A stretch of 64,000 nucleotides of DNA from Salinisphaera aquimarina. GTDB lineage: Bacteria > Pseudomonadota > Gammaproteobacteria > Nevskiales > Salinisphaeraceae. The notes below the pieces were generated by a model. That model had not been told where the DNA came from, did not search any database, and was given only the letters and a program-made list of their open reading frames with translations. Where the stretch lies: positions 620,001 to 684,000 of the forward strand of contig NZ_JBHRSS010000001.1 of NCBI RefSeq assembly GCF_042643355.1. The letters run 5' to 3'. The first letter of the stretch is position 1; every line of letters begins with the position of its first letter. Position numbers and translations under genes: made by a program. Below, in pieces: positions 39,930 to 48,360 of this stretch.

Positions 39930-40232
39930 ATGTCCGAAAATGCCGACATCCTTCCTTTCGACCAGGAATGGGAAGCCAGCAAGTCCGCACTCATTCGGCG
40001 TCTGAAACGCGTCGAGGGGCAAGTTCGCGGCTTGCAGGCTATGCTGGAACGTGATGCCGAATGCGAGGACGTAGCGGTTCAAATGACCGCTGCCCGCAAA
40101 GCGCTCGACCGTACCTTCTATAACATGCTGTCCTGCGTAATCGAGCGAGAGCTGTCTTGCCAGAAGCTTGATGCGGCCGATGCGCGCGAGCGTCTTAAGT
40201 ACGCTACGGAGCTATTGTCACGCTACGGCTAG
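39930..40232 (+). CDS. CsoR-family repressor with atypical cysteines
   Basis: A 100-residue all-helical repressor: LIRRLKRVEGQVRGLQAML, then ECEDVAVQMTAARKALDRTFYNMLSC. Family members are tetramers that leave DNA on binding copper (CsoR), formaldehyde (FrmR) or persulfide (CstR). Aligned without gaps, the first cysteine (C45) is conserved, but the usual His at +25 is Val and the usual Cys at +29 is Glu. Instead there is a cysteine at +24 (C69) and another at +32 (C77). Metal binding by the standard triad is therefore unlikely; a thiol-based persulfide sensor suits the neighbours. It probably binds the TATACCC-GGGTATA sites. Confidence 0.8.
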   Translation: MSENADILPFDQEWEASKSALIRRLKRVEGQVRGLQAMLERDAECEDVAVQMTAARKALDRTFYNMLSCVIERELSCQKLDAADARERLKYATELLSRYG

Positions 40233-40648
40233 GTACGAGTTGCCGAAAGAAACCGATCGGCTAGCCACCCGCCCAATAATATGGCGGGGAGAAAGATAGC
40301 GGCTTCTCGAAAGTTGAATACCAAGGCTGCCAAGGCCGGTCCGGGGCAATAACCTGCTAGCCCCCAGCCAACTCCAAAGAGGGCGGCGCCCGATAGTAAT
40401 CGTCGATCGATAGTCAGCGAGCTGGGTCGGTGGAATGTAGACCCGAATAGCGGGCGTATCCGTTTTCCCAAGAAAGCATTCGTAAGGCTGAATACGGCGA
40501 GAGCCATGGCCATGACCAGAGCAAGGCTCGGATCCCACCGGCCGACGGGATCCAGAAAAGCGAGCACTTTCTCCGGGTTCACCATTCCAGAAATCGTCAG
40601 CCCGATACCAAAGACCAGGCCGGACGCTAGCGTGATCACGTACTGCAT
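40229..40648 (-). CDS. YeeE/YedE-family membrane protein (second half-protein)
   Basis: A 139-residue inner-membrane protein: ITLASGLVFGIGLTISGMVNPEKVLAFLDP, then GAALFGVGWGLAGYCPGPALAAL with the conserved cysteine. Members occur as a pair of half-proteins that together resemble full-length YeeE (TsuA), a thiosulfate importer. The start MQYVITLAS is chosen since it begins 4 nt after the stop of the partner gene. It is convergent with the CsoR-family gene, the stops overlapping by 4 bp. Transport of a reduced sulfur species is inferred from family and place. Confidence 0.85.
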   Translation of the reverse strand: MQYVITLASGLVFGIGLTISGMVNPEKVLAFLDPVGRWDPSLALVMAMALAVFSLTNAFLGKRIRPLFGSTFHRPSSLTIDRRLLSGAALFGVGWGLAGYCPGPALAALVFNFREAAIFLPAILLGGWLADRFLSATRT

Positions 40649-40652
40649 CCGC

Positions 40653-41087
40653 TCAGCCCGTAAAAAGATGTCGCGTGATAACCGCTGTAACCACGCCGCA
40701 GATAAAGAAGACAAGGGTGGCAGCAATGGATCGCGTCGAACCGCGCCCAATTCCGCACACGCCGTGGCCGCTGGTGCAGCCTGACCCTAATCGTGTGCCC
40801 ATGCCAACCAGCACTCCGCCCGCTATGAGCAGAGGCGTCGGAAAGTTCGTGCGTTCCGGCACGGCGTTCGCGCTGAATAGGGCGATTAGTACAGCGCCGC
40901 CGACTATGCCAACCAGGAACATACCTCGCCGCATACGGTCGTCCGTGCGACGCCTTACGACACCGTGCAAATGGCCGGAGATTCCAGCAATACGGCCCGT
41001 TCCGATCCATAGCAATGCCGCCGCCGCGCCGATAAGCGCCCCGCCGGCCGACGCAGTCAGCGGCGTGAAATCAAACACGTCGAACAC
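40653..41087 (-). CDS. YeeE/YedE-family membrane protein (first half-protein)
   Basis: A 144-residue inner-membrane protein with about four helices. GVLVGMGTRLGSGCTSGHGVCGIGRGS holds the two conserved cysteines that in TsuA-type thiosulfate transporters pass the sulfur species through the membrane. It partners the half-protein encoded 4 nt downstream. It follows the sulfide:quinone oxidoreductase gene by 4 nt, so the three form one operon starting at the 42343-42360 operator. Confidence 0.87.
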   Translation of the reverse strand: MFDVFDFTPLTASAGGALIGAAAALLWIGTGRIAGISGHLHGVVRRRTDDRMRRGMFLVGIVGGAVLIALFSANAVPERTNFPTPLLIAGGVLVGMGTRLGSGCTSGHGVCGIGRGSTRSIAATLVFFICGVVTAVITRHLFTG

Positions 41088-41091
41088 GAAG

Positions 41092-42321
41092 TTATTCCGT
41101 TAGATCCGGGCGTGGCTTGGGTTTCGGCCAGTGCCAGTCCAGTCCGCGTAGCATGACCTGCCAGTACAAGGCCGGGAAAAATTGGCTTTTGACTGGCCAG
41201 TACATTCGCCGCGAAGTCCGCGGATCCAGTGGAAAACTAGAGACCACTTCACCACCGTAGCGGAACTCGGCCAGCATGACCTTGCCATGCGCGACCGTGA
41301 GTGGGCACGCCCCGTAACCGTCGTAAGCACGTTTTTTAGCCGATTCCCCCAGGGCCGCGCGCAGTTCAGCGACCACGACTGGGAACTGGCGGCGTACGGC
41401 GGCCATGGTCTTCGCATTGGGGGTGTCGGTGCAGTCACCCAAAGCCAGCACATTATCGTAGCGGGTATGCGTGAGCCGGTTCTTATCGACGGTGACCCAG
41501 CCGGCGTCGCCCGCGAGTGGACTTCCCTTGATAACGTCCGGCGCAGACTGCGGCGGCACCACGTGGAGCATGTCGAAAGCACGCGTTACTGGCCCATCGT
41601 CAGTCGAAAAGGTGGCTTCGTGCTTTTCACCGTCCACGGCCACTAGATTGTGTTTGAAATAGGGCGTCGCTCCATACGAAGCAATAACTTTATCGAGCTC
41701 CCGTGCATAGGCGGGGACCCCGAACATCGCACCGCCTTGATTATAGAACCCGATCTCCGCCGATATCCCGCGTTTGCGCAGCGTATCGGCGGTCAAGTAA
41801 AGCGCTTTCTGCGGAGCGCCGGCGCACTTGATTGGCATAGCTGGCTGCGTAAACAACGCCTTGGCGCCATGGGTCAGCGATTGGGCCAACTCGTGGGTAT
41901 AGGGTGCGAGGTCGTATCGATAGTTCGAGGTTACGCCGTTGCGCCCCAGAGTCTCGGAGAGACCCTCAATGGCTTGCCAGTCGATCTGGAGGCCTAGTGC
42001 CACTACCAAAAAGTCATAGGTAACTGACTCGCCGGAGGCCAACTCGACGCGATTTTCGTCCGGTGCGAACGCACTGATCGTGGCCCGGATCCAGCGGGCC
42101 TTGTCCGGCATAACTTCTTCCTCGCGCCGCTTTGTGTCTTCGGCCCGCATGTCGCCACCACCTACGAGCGTCCAGCCCGGCTGGTAGTAATGCACGTCGC
42201 TCGCCTCGATTACAGCGACATCGAGTTGAGGCGATTGCCTCAGTAGGGCGGCGGCGACTGATAGCCCGGCTGTACCACCGCCCGCGACAACGACGCGATG
42301 ATGGCTTGTGTTGCTCGACAT
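41092..42321 (-). CDS. sqr: Sulfide:quinone oxidoreductase, type II-like
   Basis: A 409-residue FAD enzyme. The N-terminal dinucleotide fold is HRVVVAGGGTAGLSVAAALL. The redox cysteines are in MPIKCAGAPQK and YDGYGACPLTV, the spacing of type II (SQRDL-like) enzymes, and NVLALGDCTDTPNAKTMAAVRRQ is the second FAD-binding block. The C-terminal MYWPVKSQFFPALYWQVMLRG gives the amphipathic membrane anchor. It oxidises sulfide to persulfide and reduces quinone, which the neighbouring bd oxidase could then reoxidise. A perfect 7-bp-arm palindrome lies 22 bp before the start. It leads an operon with two YeeE genes. Confidence 0.92.
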   Translation of the reverse strand: MSSNTSHHRVVVAGGGTAGLSVAAALLRQSPQLDVAVIEASDVHYYQPGWTLVGGGDMRAEDTKRREEEVMPDKARWIRATISAFAPDENRVELASGESVTYDFLVVALGLQIDWQAIEGLSETLGRNGVTSNYRYDLAPYTHELAQSLTHGAKALFTQPAMPIKCAGAPQKALYLTADTLRKRGISAEIGFYNQGGAMFGVPAYARELDKVIASYGATPYFKHNLVAVDGEKHEATFSTDDGPVTRAFDMLHVVPPQSAPDVIKGSPLAGDAGWVTVDKNRLTHTRYDNVLALGDCTDTPNAKTMAAVRRQFPVVVAELRAALGESAKKRAYDGYGACPLTVAHGKVMLAEFRYGGEVVSSFPLDPRTSRRMYWPVKSQFFPALYWQVMLRGLDWHWPKPKPRPDLTE

Positions 42322-42342
42322 GATTTACTCCGTCTTGCTACG

Positions 42343-42360
42343 TATACCCCTAAGGGTATA
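42343..42360. promoter_or_regulatory. CsoR-type operator between sqr and persulfide dioxygenase
   Basis: TATACCCCTAAGGGTATA: arms TATACCC and GGGTATA with 4 nt between. It is 22 bp before sqr and 82 bp before the divergent dioxygenase gene, so one site can control both. Its form is typical for CsoR-family repressors. Confidence 0.75.
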
Positions 42361-42441
42361 ATAGAACCCGAAGGCATTTGCAAATAACCGATTCTTAGGT
42401 TGCTGCAATTCTGGTTTCCACAGATTAGAAGGAATACAACC

Positions 42442-43308
42442 ATGGCGAGCGGCACTCCGGAAGTCGTCGGATTCTTCGACGAAAAGACTTTCAGCGTTCA
42501 GTACGTCTGTGTCGATACAGTCAGCAAACGCTGTGCGATCATCGACCCGGTACTGAACTACGACGAGAAATCGGCGAGCACGAGCACGGAATCCGCCGAT
42601 GAGATCGCGGCGTTCGTGCAGTCGCGCGGGCTCACGGTCGACTGGATTCTGGACACACATCCGCATGCGGACCATCTCTCGGCAGCGATCTATCTTCAGG
42701 GGCTTTTCGACGCGCCGCGCGCGATCGGCGAGCACGTCATCGACGTCCAAAAGCTCTGGAAGAAGATCTACAACTTCGGTGACGACTTCAAAACTGACGG
42801 ACACCAGTGGGATCGGCTTTTTGGCGATGGCGACACGTTCACTGTCGGCGAGCTTGAGGCGAGGGTAATGTATTCGCCGGGTCATACCCTGGCCTCGATC
42901 ACCTACGTGATTGGCGATGCCGCGTTCGTGCACGACACGCTGTTCCAGCCCGACTTCGGTACCGCACGAGCAGATTTCCCAGGCGGCGATGCAGCCACAC
43001 TCTATCGCTCGATCCAGGCCATTCTTGAGTTGCCGGACGAGACTCGCCTTTTCACCGGTCATGACTACATGCCGGATGGGCGAGAACCGCGCTGGGAGTC
43101 CACGGTGGGCGAACAGCGGGAGCGTAACCCGCATCTGCAGAACATGGACGAATCCGCGTATACGGCCTTGCGAAACAAGCGTGATGCGGAACTACCGCTG
43201 CCCGCGCTCATGCTCGCCGCGCTTCAGATCAATACGCGGGGAGGGCGCCTCCCTACGCCGGAGAATAACGGCACCGCGTACCTGAAGATCCCAGTGAACG
43301 CTTTCTAA
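42442..43308 (+). CDS. Persulfide dioxygenase-type metallo-beta-lactamase fold protein (Blh/ETHE1-like)
   Basis: A 288-residue metallo-beta-lactamase-fold enzyme. The metal motif is LDTHPHADHLSAAIYL (H-x-H-x-D-H), followed by MYSPGHTLASITYVIGDAAFVHDTLF and RLFTGHDYMPDGRE. These match the Blh group of persulfide dioxygenases, which use one iron to oxidise glutathione persulfide to sulfite. The GAAGGA site lies 9 nt before the chosen ATG. It is divergent from sqr across a shared operator: SQR makes persulfide, this enzyme removes it. The DUF442 domain often fused to Blh is encoded separately here, at 55373-55819. Confidence 0.9.
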   Translation: MASGTPEVVGFFDEKTFSVQYVCVDTVSKRCAIIDPVLNYDEKSASTSTESADEIAAFVQSRGLTVDWILDTHPHADHLSAAIYLQGLFDAPRAIGEHVIDVQKLWKKIYNFGDDFKTDGHQWDRLFGDGDTFTVGELEARVMYSPGHTLASITYVIGDAAFVHDTLFQPDFGTARADFPGGDAATLYRSIQAILELPDETRLFTGHDYMPDGREPRWESTVGEQRERNPHLQNMDESAYTALRNKRDAELPLPALMLAALQINTRGGRLPTPENNGTAYLKIPVNAF

Positions 43309-43391
43309 AGAGAGCGAGGCAATGCGCAACGTTCCTCACCGACGAGCCGGAGCAAGTCGCACGCCTACTAATTCAGCATCTGGAGAACGAT

Positions 43392-43862
43392 ATGAGCTCG
43401 ATTAACACCGGGATAGATGAAGCAGGTCGGATGAACACCGGCGAAGGTTTGAAAAAATTGCTCGCTGATTCTTATACGTTGTATCTGCAAACGCATAACT
43501 TCCATTGGAACGTGACCGGCCCGCGCTTTCGCGAGTTGCATCTTATGTTCGAGGAGCAGTACACGGAGTTGGCTGCGGCCGTGGACGAGATCGCGGAGCG
43601 CATACGCTCGCTCGATCAGGTCGCGCCGGGTACATATCGCCAGTTCTCGACTTTGAGCTCGATCTCCGAGGTCGAAGACGTGCCTAATGCAGATCGTATG
43701 GTCGAGGTTCTAGGTGCGGGACATGAAAAGGTCGTGATGACATGCCGGGATGTACTGCAACGCGCGCAGCATGCCGGTGACGAGTCTTCGGCGGCTCTTG
43801 TCTCTGATCGTATGCGCGTGCATGAGAAGACGGCTTGGATGTTGCGGGCGATGGCTAGCTAA
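43392..43862 (+). CDS. Dps-family ferritin, short form
   Basis: A 156-residue Dps protein: LKKLLADSYTLYLQTHNFHWNVTGPRFRELHLMFEEQYTELAAAVDEIAERI contains the ferroxidase His, Asp and Glu residues. It lacks the long basic tail of the Dps encoded at 10994-11563 and is clearly a different lineage. It follows the persulfide dioxygenase by 83 bp on the same strand. Iron storage and peroxide protection here would limit the damage that sulfide and iron cause together; this is inference. Confidence 0.9.
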   Translation: MSSINTGIDEAGRMNTGEGLKKLLADSYTLYLQTHNFHWNVTGPRFRELHLMFEEQYTELAAAVDEIAERIRSLDQVAPGTYRQFSTLSSISEVEDVPNADRMVEVLGAGHEKVVMTCRDVLQRAQHAGDESSAALVSDRMRVHEKTAWMLRAMAS

Positions 43863-43880
43863 GAGAGCGCACGAACATTC

Positions 43881-44435
43881 TTACTGGGGCACGACAGCGT
43901 AGCCGCGACTTTGAAAGATCACCAGATCGCTGAGCGCCGACAATGCAACATCGACCTCATTGTTGACCCATGACTGATCGAACGCATGCTTGGCGAGCGC
44001 CTGGCCGCAGACGTGCAGGGTAACGCCCGCCTTGCGTAGGGCGGCGATCAGCGCGGTGTTGGGGTTGGCCTGTCCGAACTGCTTCTCGTATTGGGCGTCA
44101 TTCAGAATACCGGGTGTCGCTGGCCCGTGAACCACAACCACGAAGTCGAGCTTTTCAGCGGGCACGCCGGCCGATGCGAACACGTTCACGGCCCGTGCGA
44201 CGCGTTCCAAGCCCGGGTTCAGCTGGTCGGGGCTCTTCGCTGCTTTGGTCACATCGAATACGGCTTTGTGCTCGGCCTTGACTGAGGGCTGATTGGCTGC
44301 TTCGGAGAGTGGTTTGATGCCGCCATAGCCTTCGATGGCCGGGTAGCGCCAGTCGCCCCCTGCGGCCAAGGCGGGGCCAACACTAGCCAATGCGACACTC
44401 AAGATGATGAGAGTTGTACGAAACATTGGGGTCAT
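43881..44435 (-). CDS. Periplasmic DsrE-family protein
   Basis: A 184-residue exported protein with an N-terminal signal peptide (LIILSVALASVGPALA, cleavage likely before AGGDW). The DsrE fold follows: KLDFVVVVHGPATPGI, then ALRKAGVTLHVCGQALAKHAF with the conserved cysteine, and VVPQ at the end. DsrE-type cysteines carry sulfur in transfer reactions; periplasmic versions occur near SQR and Sox genes. It is convergent with the Dps gene (18 bp between stops). Confidence 0.87.
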   Translation of the reverse strand: MTPMFRTTLIILSVALASVGPALAAGGDWRYPAIEGYGGIKPLSEAANQPSVKAEHKAVFDVTKAAKSPDQLNPGLERVARAVNVFASAGVPAEKLDFVVVVHGPATPGILNDAQYEKQFGQANPNTALIAALRKAGVTLHVCGQALAKHAFDQSWVNNEVDVALSALSDLVIFQSRGYAVVPQ

Positions 44436-44446
44436 AACGAGCTCCT

Positions 44447-44767
44447 TTATGCGTTACTGAATGGTTGAACACTGGGCTGGGTGCGCTCGATCCAGTGCCT
44501 CCCAAGGCTCTGGGTCAATGTCAGTCCGGGTGTGCCGGATATCGGTTGATACGGCCACCCATGCGACTCCAAACCAGCCAGTCTTCGTTCGAACGTTAGG
44601 CGGCGCTCGAGAATTCGAACGACGGTGGCCTTAGCCGACGTGGTCGTATTTGCGTCGGTAGCAGTGGGATCATCGATTCGCTCACCCAACGCAGGAATGG
44701 CTTTTTGCTGCGCCGTGACTGCCGTTGGCAGGTGCAACGCGTCAGCTGAAGATGCCTCGATGACCAC
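44447..44767 (-). CDS. Hypothetical protein
   Basis: A 106-residue frame beginning at a GTG, not recognised. Its composition is protein-like, with TTTSAKATVVRILERRLTFERRLAGLESHG as a probable helix and ISGTPGLTLTQSLGR after it. No ribosome site is evident and no signal peptide is seen. It fills the 355-bp space between the DsrE and DsbG-like genes; apart from it that space holds nothing clear. A remnant of a larger gene is possible. Confidence 0.35.
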   Translation of the reverse strand: MVIEASSADALHLPTAVTAQQKAIPALGERIDDPTATDANTTTSAKATVVRILERRLTFERRLAGLESHGWPYQPISGTPGLTLTQSLGRHWIERTQPSVQPFSNA

Positions 44768-44790
44768 GATTGCCGCGCTGAACGCCCTGA

Positions 44791-45585
44791 TCAGGGTTTG
44801 GGTCCCAGAATCTTCTCTACGTCGTCGCCGCGTGGCATGCCCTGTTTGAGTCCGATATCCCCGTTGGTCTTGCGATAGAGAATCGTCGGCGTGGCGAAAT
44901 AGCCCAAGGCCTCCATGAGGGCGTTGTTGTCCTGGACCTTGTCGCGAGCGGCGTCCGAAATATTCTCGGTGACTTCGATACCGCCGCTGGCGTAGTTGCG
45001 CTCCTGGCGTTCCAGTGCACCCTCCGGATCATCAGCGCCGACGATCGTGGCGGCCTTCGGCACGCTGTCGGCTTTGAGAATACCGACCATGACGTGGCGG
45101 ATCTGGACGTCACCCGCTTCCACCCAGGGGCGTGCTGTCTGCCAGAACTCGTTGCAGTAAGGGCAGTTCGGATCGGTGATCTCGTAGACGATACGGGGCG
45201 CGTCGGCGTCACCATCACGGACCCAAGTGGCGTCTTCCAACTGGTCCCAAGCCTTCTTGTTCTGCGGTCCCGACGATATACGCTCCAGAGGGTCGGCCGT
45301 CAGATTGTTGCCCTGTTCGTCGACTAGCGTGCCGAGTACTGCATGCTTGCCGTCCTCCGTTACATAAATCGCCATTGGCCGGCCCTGGACGGTAGCGGCG
45401 TATCCGGTCAGCCCGCTTGGGGCATCGAAAGAGCCGAGAATATTCATTCCACGATCCTCCATCGCCGCCACGGGCGCCGGTGAATCGGATTCTTCTTCGG
45501 GGGCGGCCCATGCGACCAGCGCGTACATGCCGATGGCGGTAGCGGTGATCGTCAGGATTAGAGATAGTCGTGCGGTTCTGGTCAT
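44791..45585 (-). CDS. DsbC/DsbG-like thiol:disulfide interchange protein
   Basis: A 264-residue periplasmic protein. The N-terminus is a signal peptide or anchor (LSLILTITATAIGMYALVAWA). A short dimerisation domain is followed by the thioredoxin-fold domain with YEITDPNCPYCNEFW (CPYC) and the cis-proline loop FATPTILYRK. DsbG-type proteins isomerise disulfides or rescue oxidised cysteines and are kept reduced by DsbD. It is the last of three coupled genes, overlapping the TlpA-like gene by 4 bp, with dsbD first, so the whole relay is made together. Confidence 0.88.
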   Translation of the reverse strand: MTRTARLSLILTITATAIGMYALVAWAAPEEESDSPAPVAAMEDRGMNILGSFDAPSGLTGYAATVQGRPMAIYVTEDGKHAVLGTLVDEQGNNLTADPLERISSGPQNKKAWDQLEDATWVRDGDADAPRIVYEITDPNCPYCNEFWQTARPWVEAGDVQIRHVMVGILKADSVPKAATIVGADDPEGALERQERNYASGGIEVTENISDAARDKVQDNNALMEALGYFATPTILYRKTNGDIGLKQGMPRGDDVEKILGPKP

Positions 45586-46439
45586 GGTTGTTCCTCATCA
45601 TCGTGAGAAGAAGCAGTGGGCGCCGTGTCGAAACGTTCGAGAGCGGCGGTGAGAGTCGCGCGCGACAGCTGGCCCAGATGGCTGTCGACCAAACGCCCGT
45701 CGCCGTCGTAGAACAGTGTCGTAGGCAATGCGGCTGATCCGGCCTGCTTGGCCAGATGCCCGCCCGAGTCGCGCAGCACGTGTTCGATGTGCAGATCCTG
45801 ACTGTTCAGGAAACTCTGGATGGTGGGCGTTGCCTCGGCCTGGTTGGCGAACACGAACAGCACGTCGTCGCGCTCGTTCTGGGCGGCCTCAAGGACGGGC
45901 ATCTCCGCACGGCAGGGCGGACACCAGGTCGCCCATAGATTGACCACCATCGGCCGGCCCTCGGCTTCGGCCTGTAGCGTAGCGAGATCGGTGGCGCGGC
46001 CATCCAGCGTCTGCAGCCGTGCCTCGGGCAGGCTCGCCGCCTGCTGTTCGATCAAGGTGAGCGCGCCGCCGGTCAGCCCCCAGGCGAGGCCGCCGGCGAC
46101 CAGCGCGGCGGCCAGCGGTGCGCGCAGCAGCGGCCGGCGCCAGACCACGAAGCTTGCGTAGGCGGCCATGCCCAGCAGCCCGCCGATCGCATCGAAACCG
46201 CCGTCACGAATGTCGAAAATGCCCAGCGGCGCCGGGCGGTATTCGCCGAAATAGCGGATCACGAACACCAGCCGGGCCGCCACCGCGCCGGCCAGCGCCA
46301 GGTTGAACAGCGTGTCGGTGATCGGCACTTCACGCCGGCGCGCGGCAACCTTGCCGGCTATCAACGCCGTAATCAGCGCGAAAAGCATCAGGGCATGGGC
46401 GACCGAGATCGCCAGCGGGCCGAGGTTGAAGGACAGCAT
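45582..46439 (-). CDS. TlpA-like thioredoxin with N-terminal membrane domain
   Basis: A 285-residue protein. Residues 1-125 form four or so helices with an arrangement like the first part of prolipoprotein diacylglyceryl transferase (LGPLAISVAHALMLFALITALIAG, then ARLVFVIRYFGEYRPAPLGIFDIRDGGFDAIGGLLG). Residues 150-285 are a TlpA-type thioredoxin domain, VVNLWATWCPPCRAEMP (CPPC), facing the periplasm. It probably takes electrons from DsbD. The start shares its A with the dsbD stop (TGATG) and its end overlaps the DsbG-like gene, so translation is coupled on both sides. Confidence 0.85.
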   Translation of the reverse strand: MLSFNLGPLAISVAHALMLFALITALIAGKVAARRREVPITDTLFNLALAGAVAARLVFVIRYFGEYRPAPLGIFDIRDGGFDAIGGLLGMAAYASFVVWRRPLLRAPLAAALVAGGLAWGLTGGALTLIEQQAASLPEARLQTLDGRATDLATLQAEAEGRPMVVNLWATWCPPCRAEMPVLEAAQNERDDVLFVFANQAEATPTIQSFLNSQDLHIEHVLRDSGGHLAKQAGSAALPTTLFYDGDGRLVDSHLGQLSRATLTAALERFDTAPTASSHDDEEQP

Positions 46440-48304
46440 CAGGAATTCTCCAAGTCGTCACGTGCGCGCTCGAGGTGATCGAGGAAGGCCTCGGCGTCCA
46501 GCTCGCCGACGATGCGCGCGCTGCGGGCCTCTTCGCCGTCCGGGCCGATCAGCAGCAGGGTGGGTGGGCCGACGACGCCGTAGTGGCCCATCAGCGCGCG
46601 GTCGGCGGCGTCGTTGTCGGTCACGTCCGGGCGCAGCAGCTGCACGTCGTCCAGTGCCGCCTGTACGCGGGCGTCGCCGAAGACTTCGGATTCGATCACC
46701 TTGCACGAGATACACCAGTCGGCGTAGAAATCCACGACCGTCCAGCGGCCGTTTTCGCCGGCCTTGGCCACTTGCGCATCAAGAGCGTCGAGATCGGACA
46801 CGGGCTCAAAACGGGCCATGAAGTCGTCTGTCTGCGCACCGGCTTCGCCGCCCGCGTCGGTCGTGTTCGCGGGCGCGCCGGCAAAGGCCAGCGGCCGCAT
46901 CGGATCGCTGGCGCCACCGGCGGCGCCGATCACCAGCAGCGCGCCCCAGAGGCCGATCAGAAGGCCGGCTACGCGCGCGATCATCGCTAGCGGTAGCGTC
47001 GCCTGGGCGGCGCGCAGCGCGACCTGATAGAGCGTGGTGCCGATGGCGAGCAGCCACGCGCCCCACAGTCCGAGCATCCAGGGGGCGGGCGTCACGCGGG
47101 CGACGAACCACAGCGCCATGCCCAGCAGGACGAAACCGAACACCGCCTTCACGCCGTTCATCCACGGCCCCGGGCGTGGCAGGAATCGGGCCCCGAGGCT
47201 GCCGGCGAGGACCAGCGGCGCGCCCATGCCCAGGCCGAGCGCGAACAGCGCGCTGCCGCCGATTAGCACGTCGCCGGATTCGGCGATGAACAGCAGCGCC
47301 CCGGCCAGCGGCGCGGTCATACACGGGCCGACGATCAGCGCCGATAGTGCGCCCATGACCGCCGCGCCGCCGAGGCTTCCGCCGCGCTGGGCGCTGCTGG
47401 CGCGATCCAGCCGGTTACGCAGGGCCGCCGGCAGCTGCAACTCGTAGACGCCGAACATCGCCAGCGCGAGTGCCACAAACACGAGCGCGAATGCGCCCAG
47501 CACCCAGGGGGTCTGAAGTGCGGCCTGCAAGTTGGCGCCGGCCAGCGCCGCGGCGACGCCGAGTAGGGCATAGGTCAACGCCATCGGCAGCACATAGGCC
47601 AGCGACAGCGTCAGGCCGCGCCGGCCGCGCGCGCCGCTGCCCACGATCAAACTGGTCAGGATTGGAACCATGGGCAGTACGCAGGGTGTGAATACCAGCA
47701 GCAGCCCGAGCCCGAAGAACACCAGTAGCACCCAGGCCGTGTTGCTGTCTGACAGCTGCGCGGCCAACGACTGGTCCTCGCCGAGGGCGTCGGATTTCCC
47801 AGCTTTGGCTTGCGTCGTCGTAGTGCCGGCGCCTTCGTCGTTCGAGTCCACGGGGGCGGCCGTGCCGCCGCCCAAGTTGTAGTCGGCCAGATCCAGCGTT
47901 GCGCGCTGCGGTGGATAGCATAGGCCGGCCTCCGCACAGCCCTGCCAGGTCAGTTCGACGGTTTCAGCGTTACCGGGGTCGACGCGGACCGCGACCGAGT
48001 CGTGATATACCTCGGATTTGCCGAAGAATTCGTCCTCGATGGGCTGGCCGTGCGGCATCTCGACGGCGGCCACAGGTGCCGGTTTGCCGGCAAAATCGAA
48101 TTGATGCCGATACAAATAGTAGCCGTCAGCGATCGTCCAGCTTACGGTCAGCGTGTCGTCCGCGTTGACCGAGACGTCATAAGTAAAGGCCTCGCCCACG
48201 GAAAGGAAATCGTTTGACGAAGCCGTACCGGCGGCCAGCGCACTGGGACCGCACAACAAAATCAAGACCACAATGGCCAGCCGACGATACGGGAAAAGAG
48301 TCAT
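46439..48304 (-). CDS. dsbD: Thiol:disulfide interchange protein DsbD
   Basis: A 621-residue membrane electron carrier. A signal peptide is followed by the alpha domain (residues 30-150) with YWQGCAEAGLCYPP-type cysteines (WQGCAEAGLCYP). The beta domain of eight helices has LVFTPCVLPMVPIL and SALIVGPCMTAPL as its cysteine pair. The C-terminal thioredoxin domain has VDFYADWCISCKVIE. It moves electrons from cytoplasmic thioredoxin to periplasmic thiol proteins, here the TlpA-like and DsbG-like products encoded downstream. Length is that of the family (about 570-620). Confidence 0.93.
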   Translation of the reverse strand: MTLFPYRRLAIVVLILLCGPSALAAGTASSNDFLSVGEAFTYDVSVNADDTLTVSWTIADGYYLYRHQFDFAGKPAPVAAVEMPHGQPIEDEFFGKSEVYHDSVAVRVDPGNAETVELTWQGCAEAGLCYPPQRATLDLADYNLGGGTAAPVDSNDEGAGTTTTQAKAGKSDALGEDQSLAAQLSDSNTAWVLLVFFGLGLLLVFTPCVLPMVPILTSLIVGSGARGRRGLTLSLAYVLPMALTYALLGVAAALAGANLQAALQTPWVLGAFALVFVALALAMFGVYELQLPAALRNRLDRASSAQRGGSLGGAAVMGALSALIVGPCMTAPLAGALLFIAESGDVLIGGSALFALGLGMGAPLVLAGSLGARFLPRPGPWMNGVKAVFGFVLLGMALWFVARVTPAPWMLGLWGAWLLAIGTTLYQVALRAAQATLPLAMIARVAGLLIGLWGALLVIGAAGGASDPMRPLAFAGAPANTTDAGGEAGAQTDDFMARFEPVSDLDALDAQVAKAGENGRWTVVDFYADWCISCKVIESEVFGDARVQAALDDVQLLRPDVTDNDAADRALMGHYGVVGPPTLLLIGPDGEEARSARIVGELDAEAFLDHLERARDDLENS

Positions 48305-48360
48305 CTAACGCGCTCCTGTCTGCACTGATGCACAAGATAAGGACCGCGGTTAAGTCAGGA

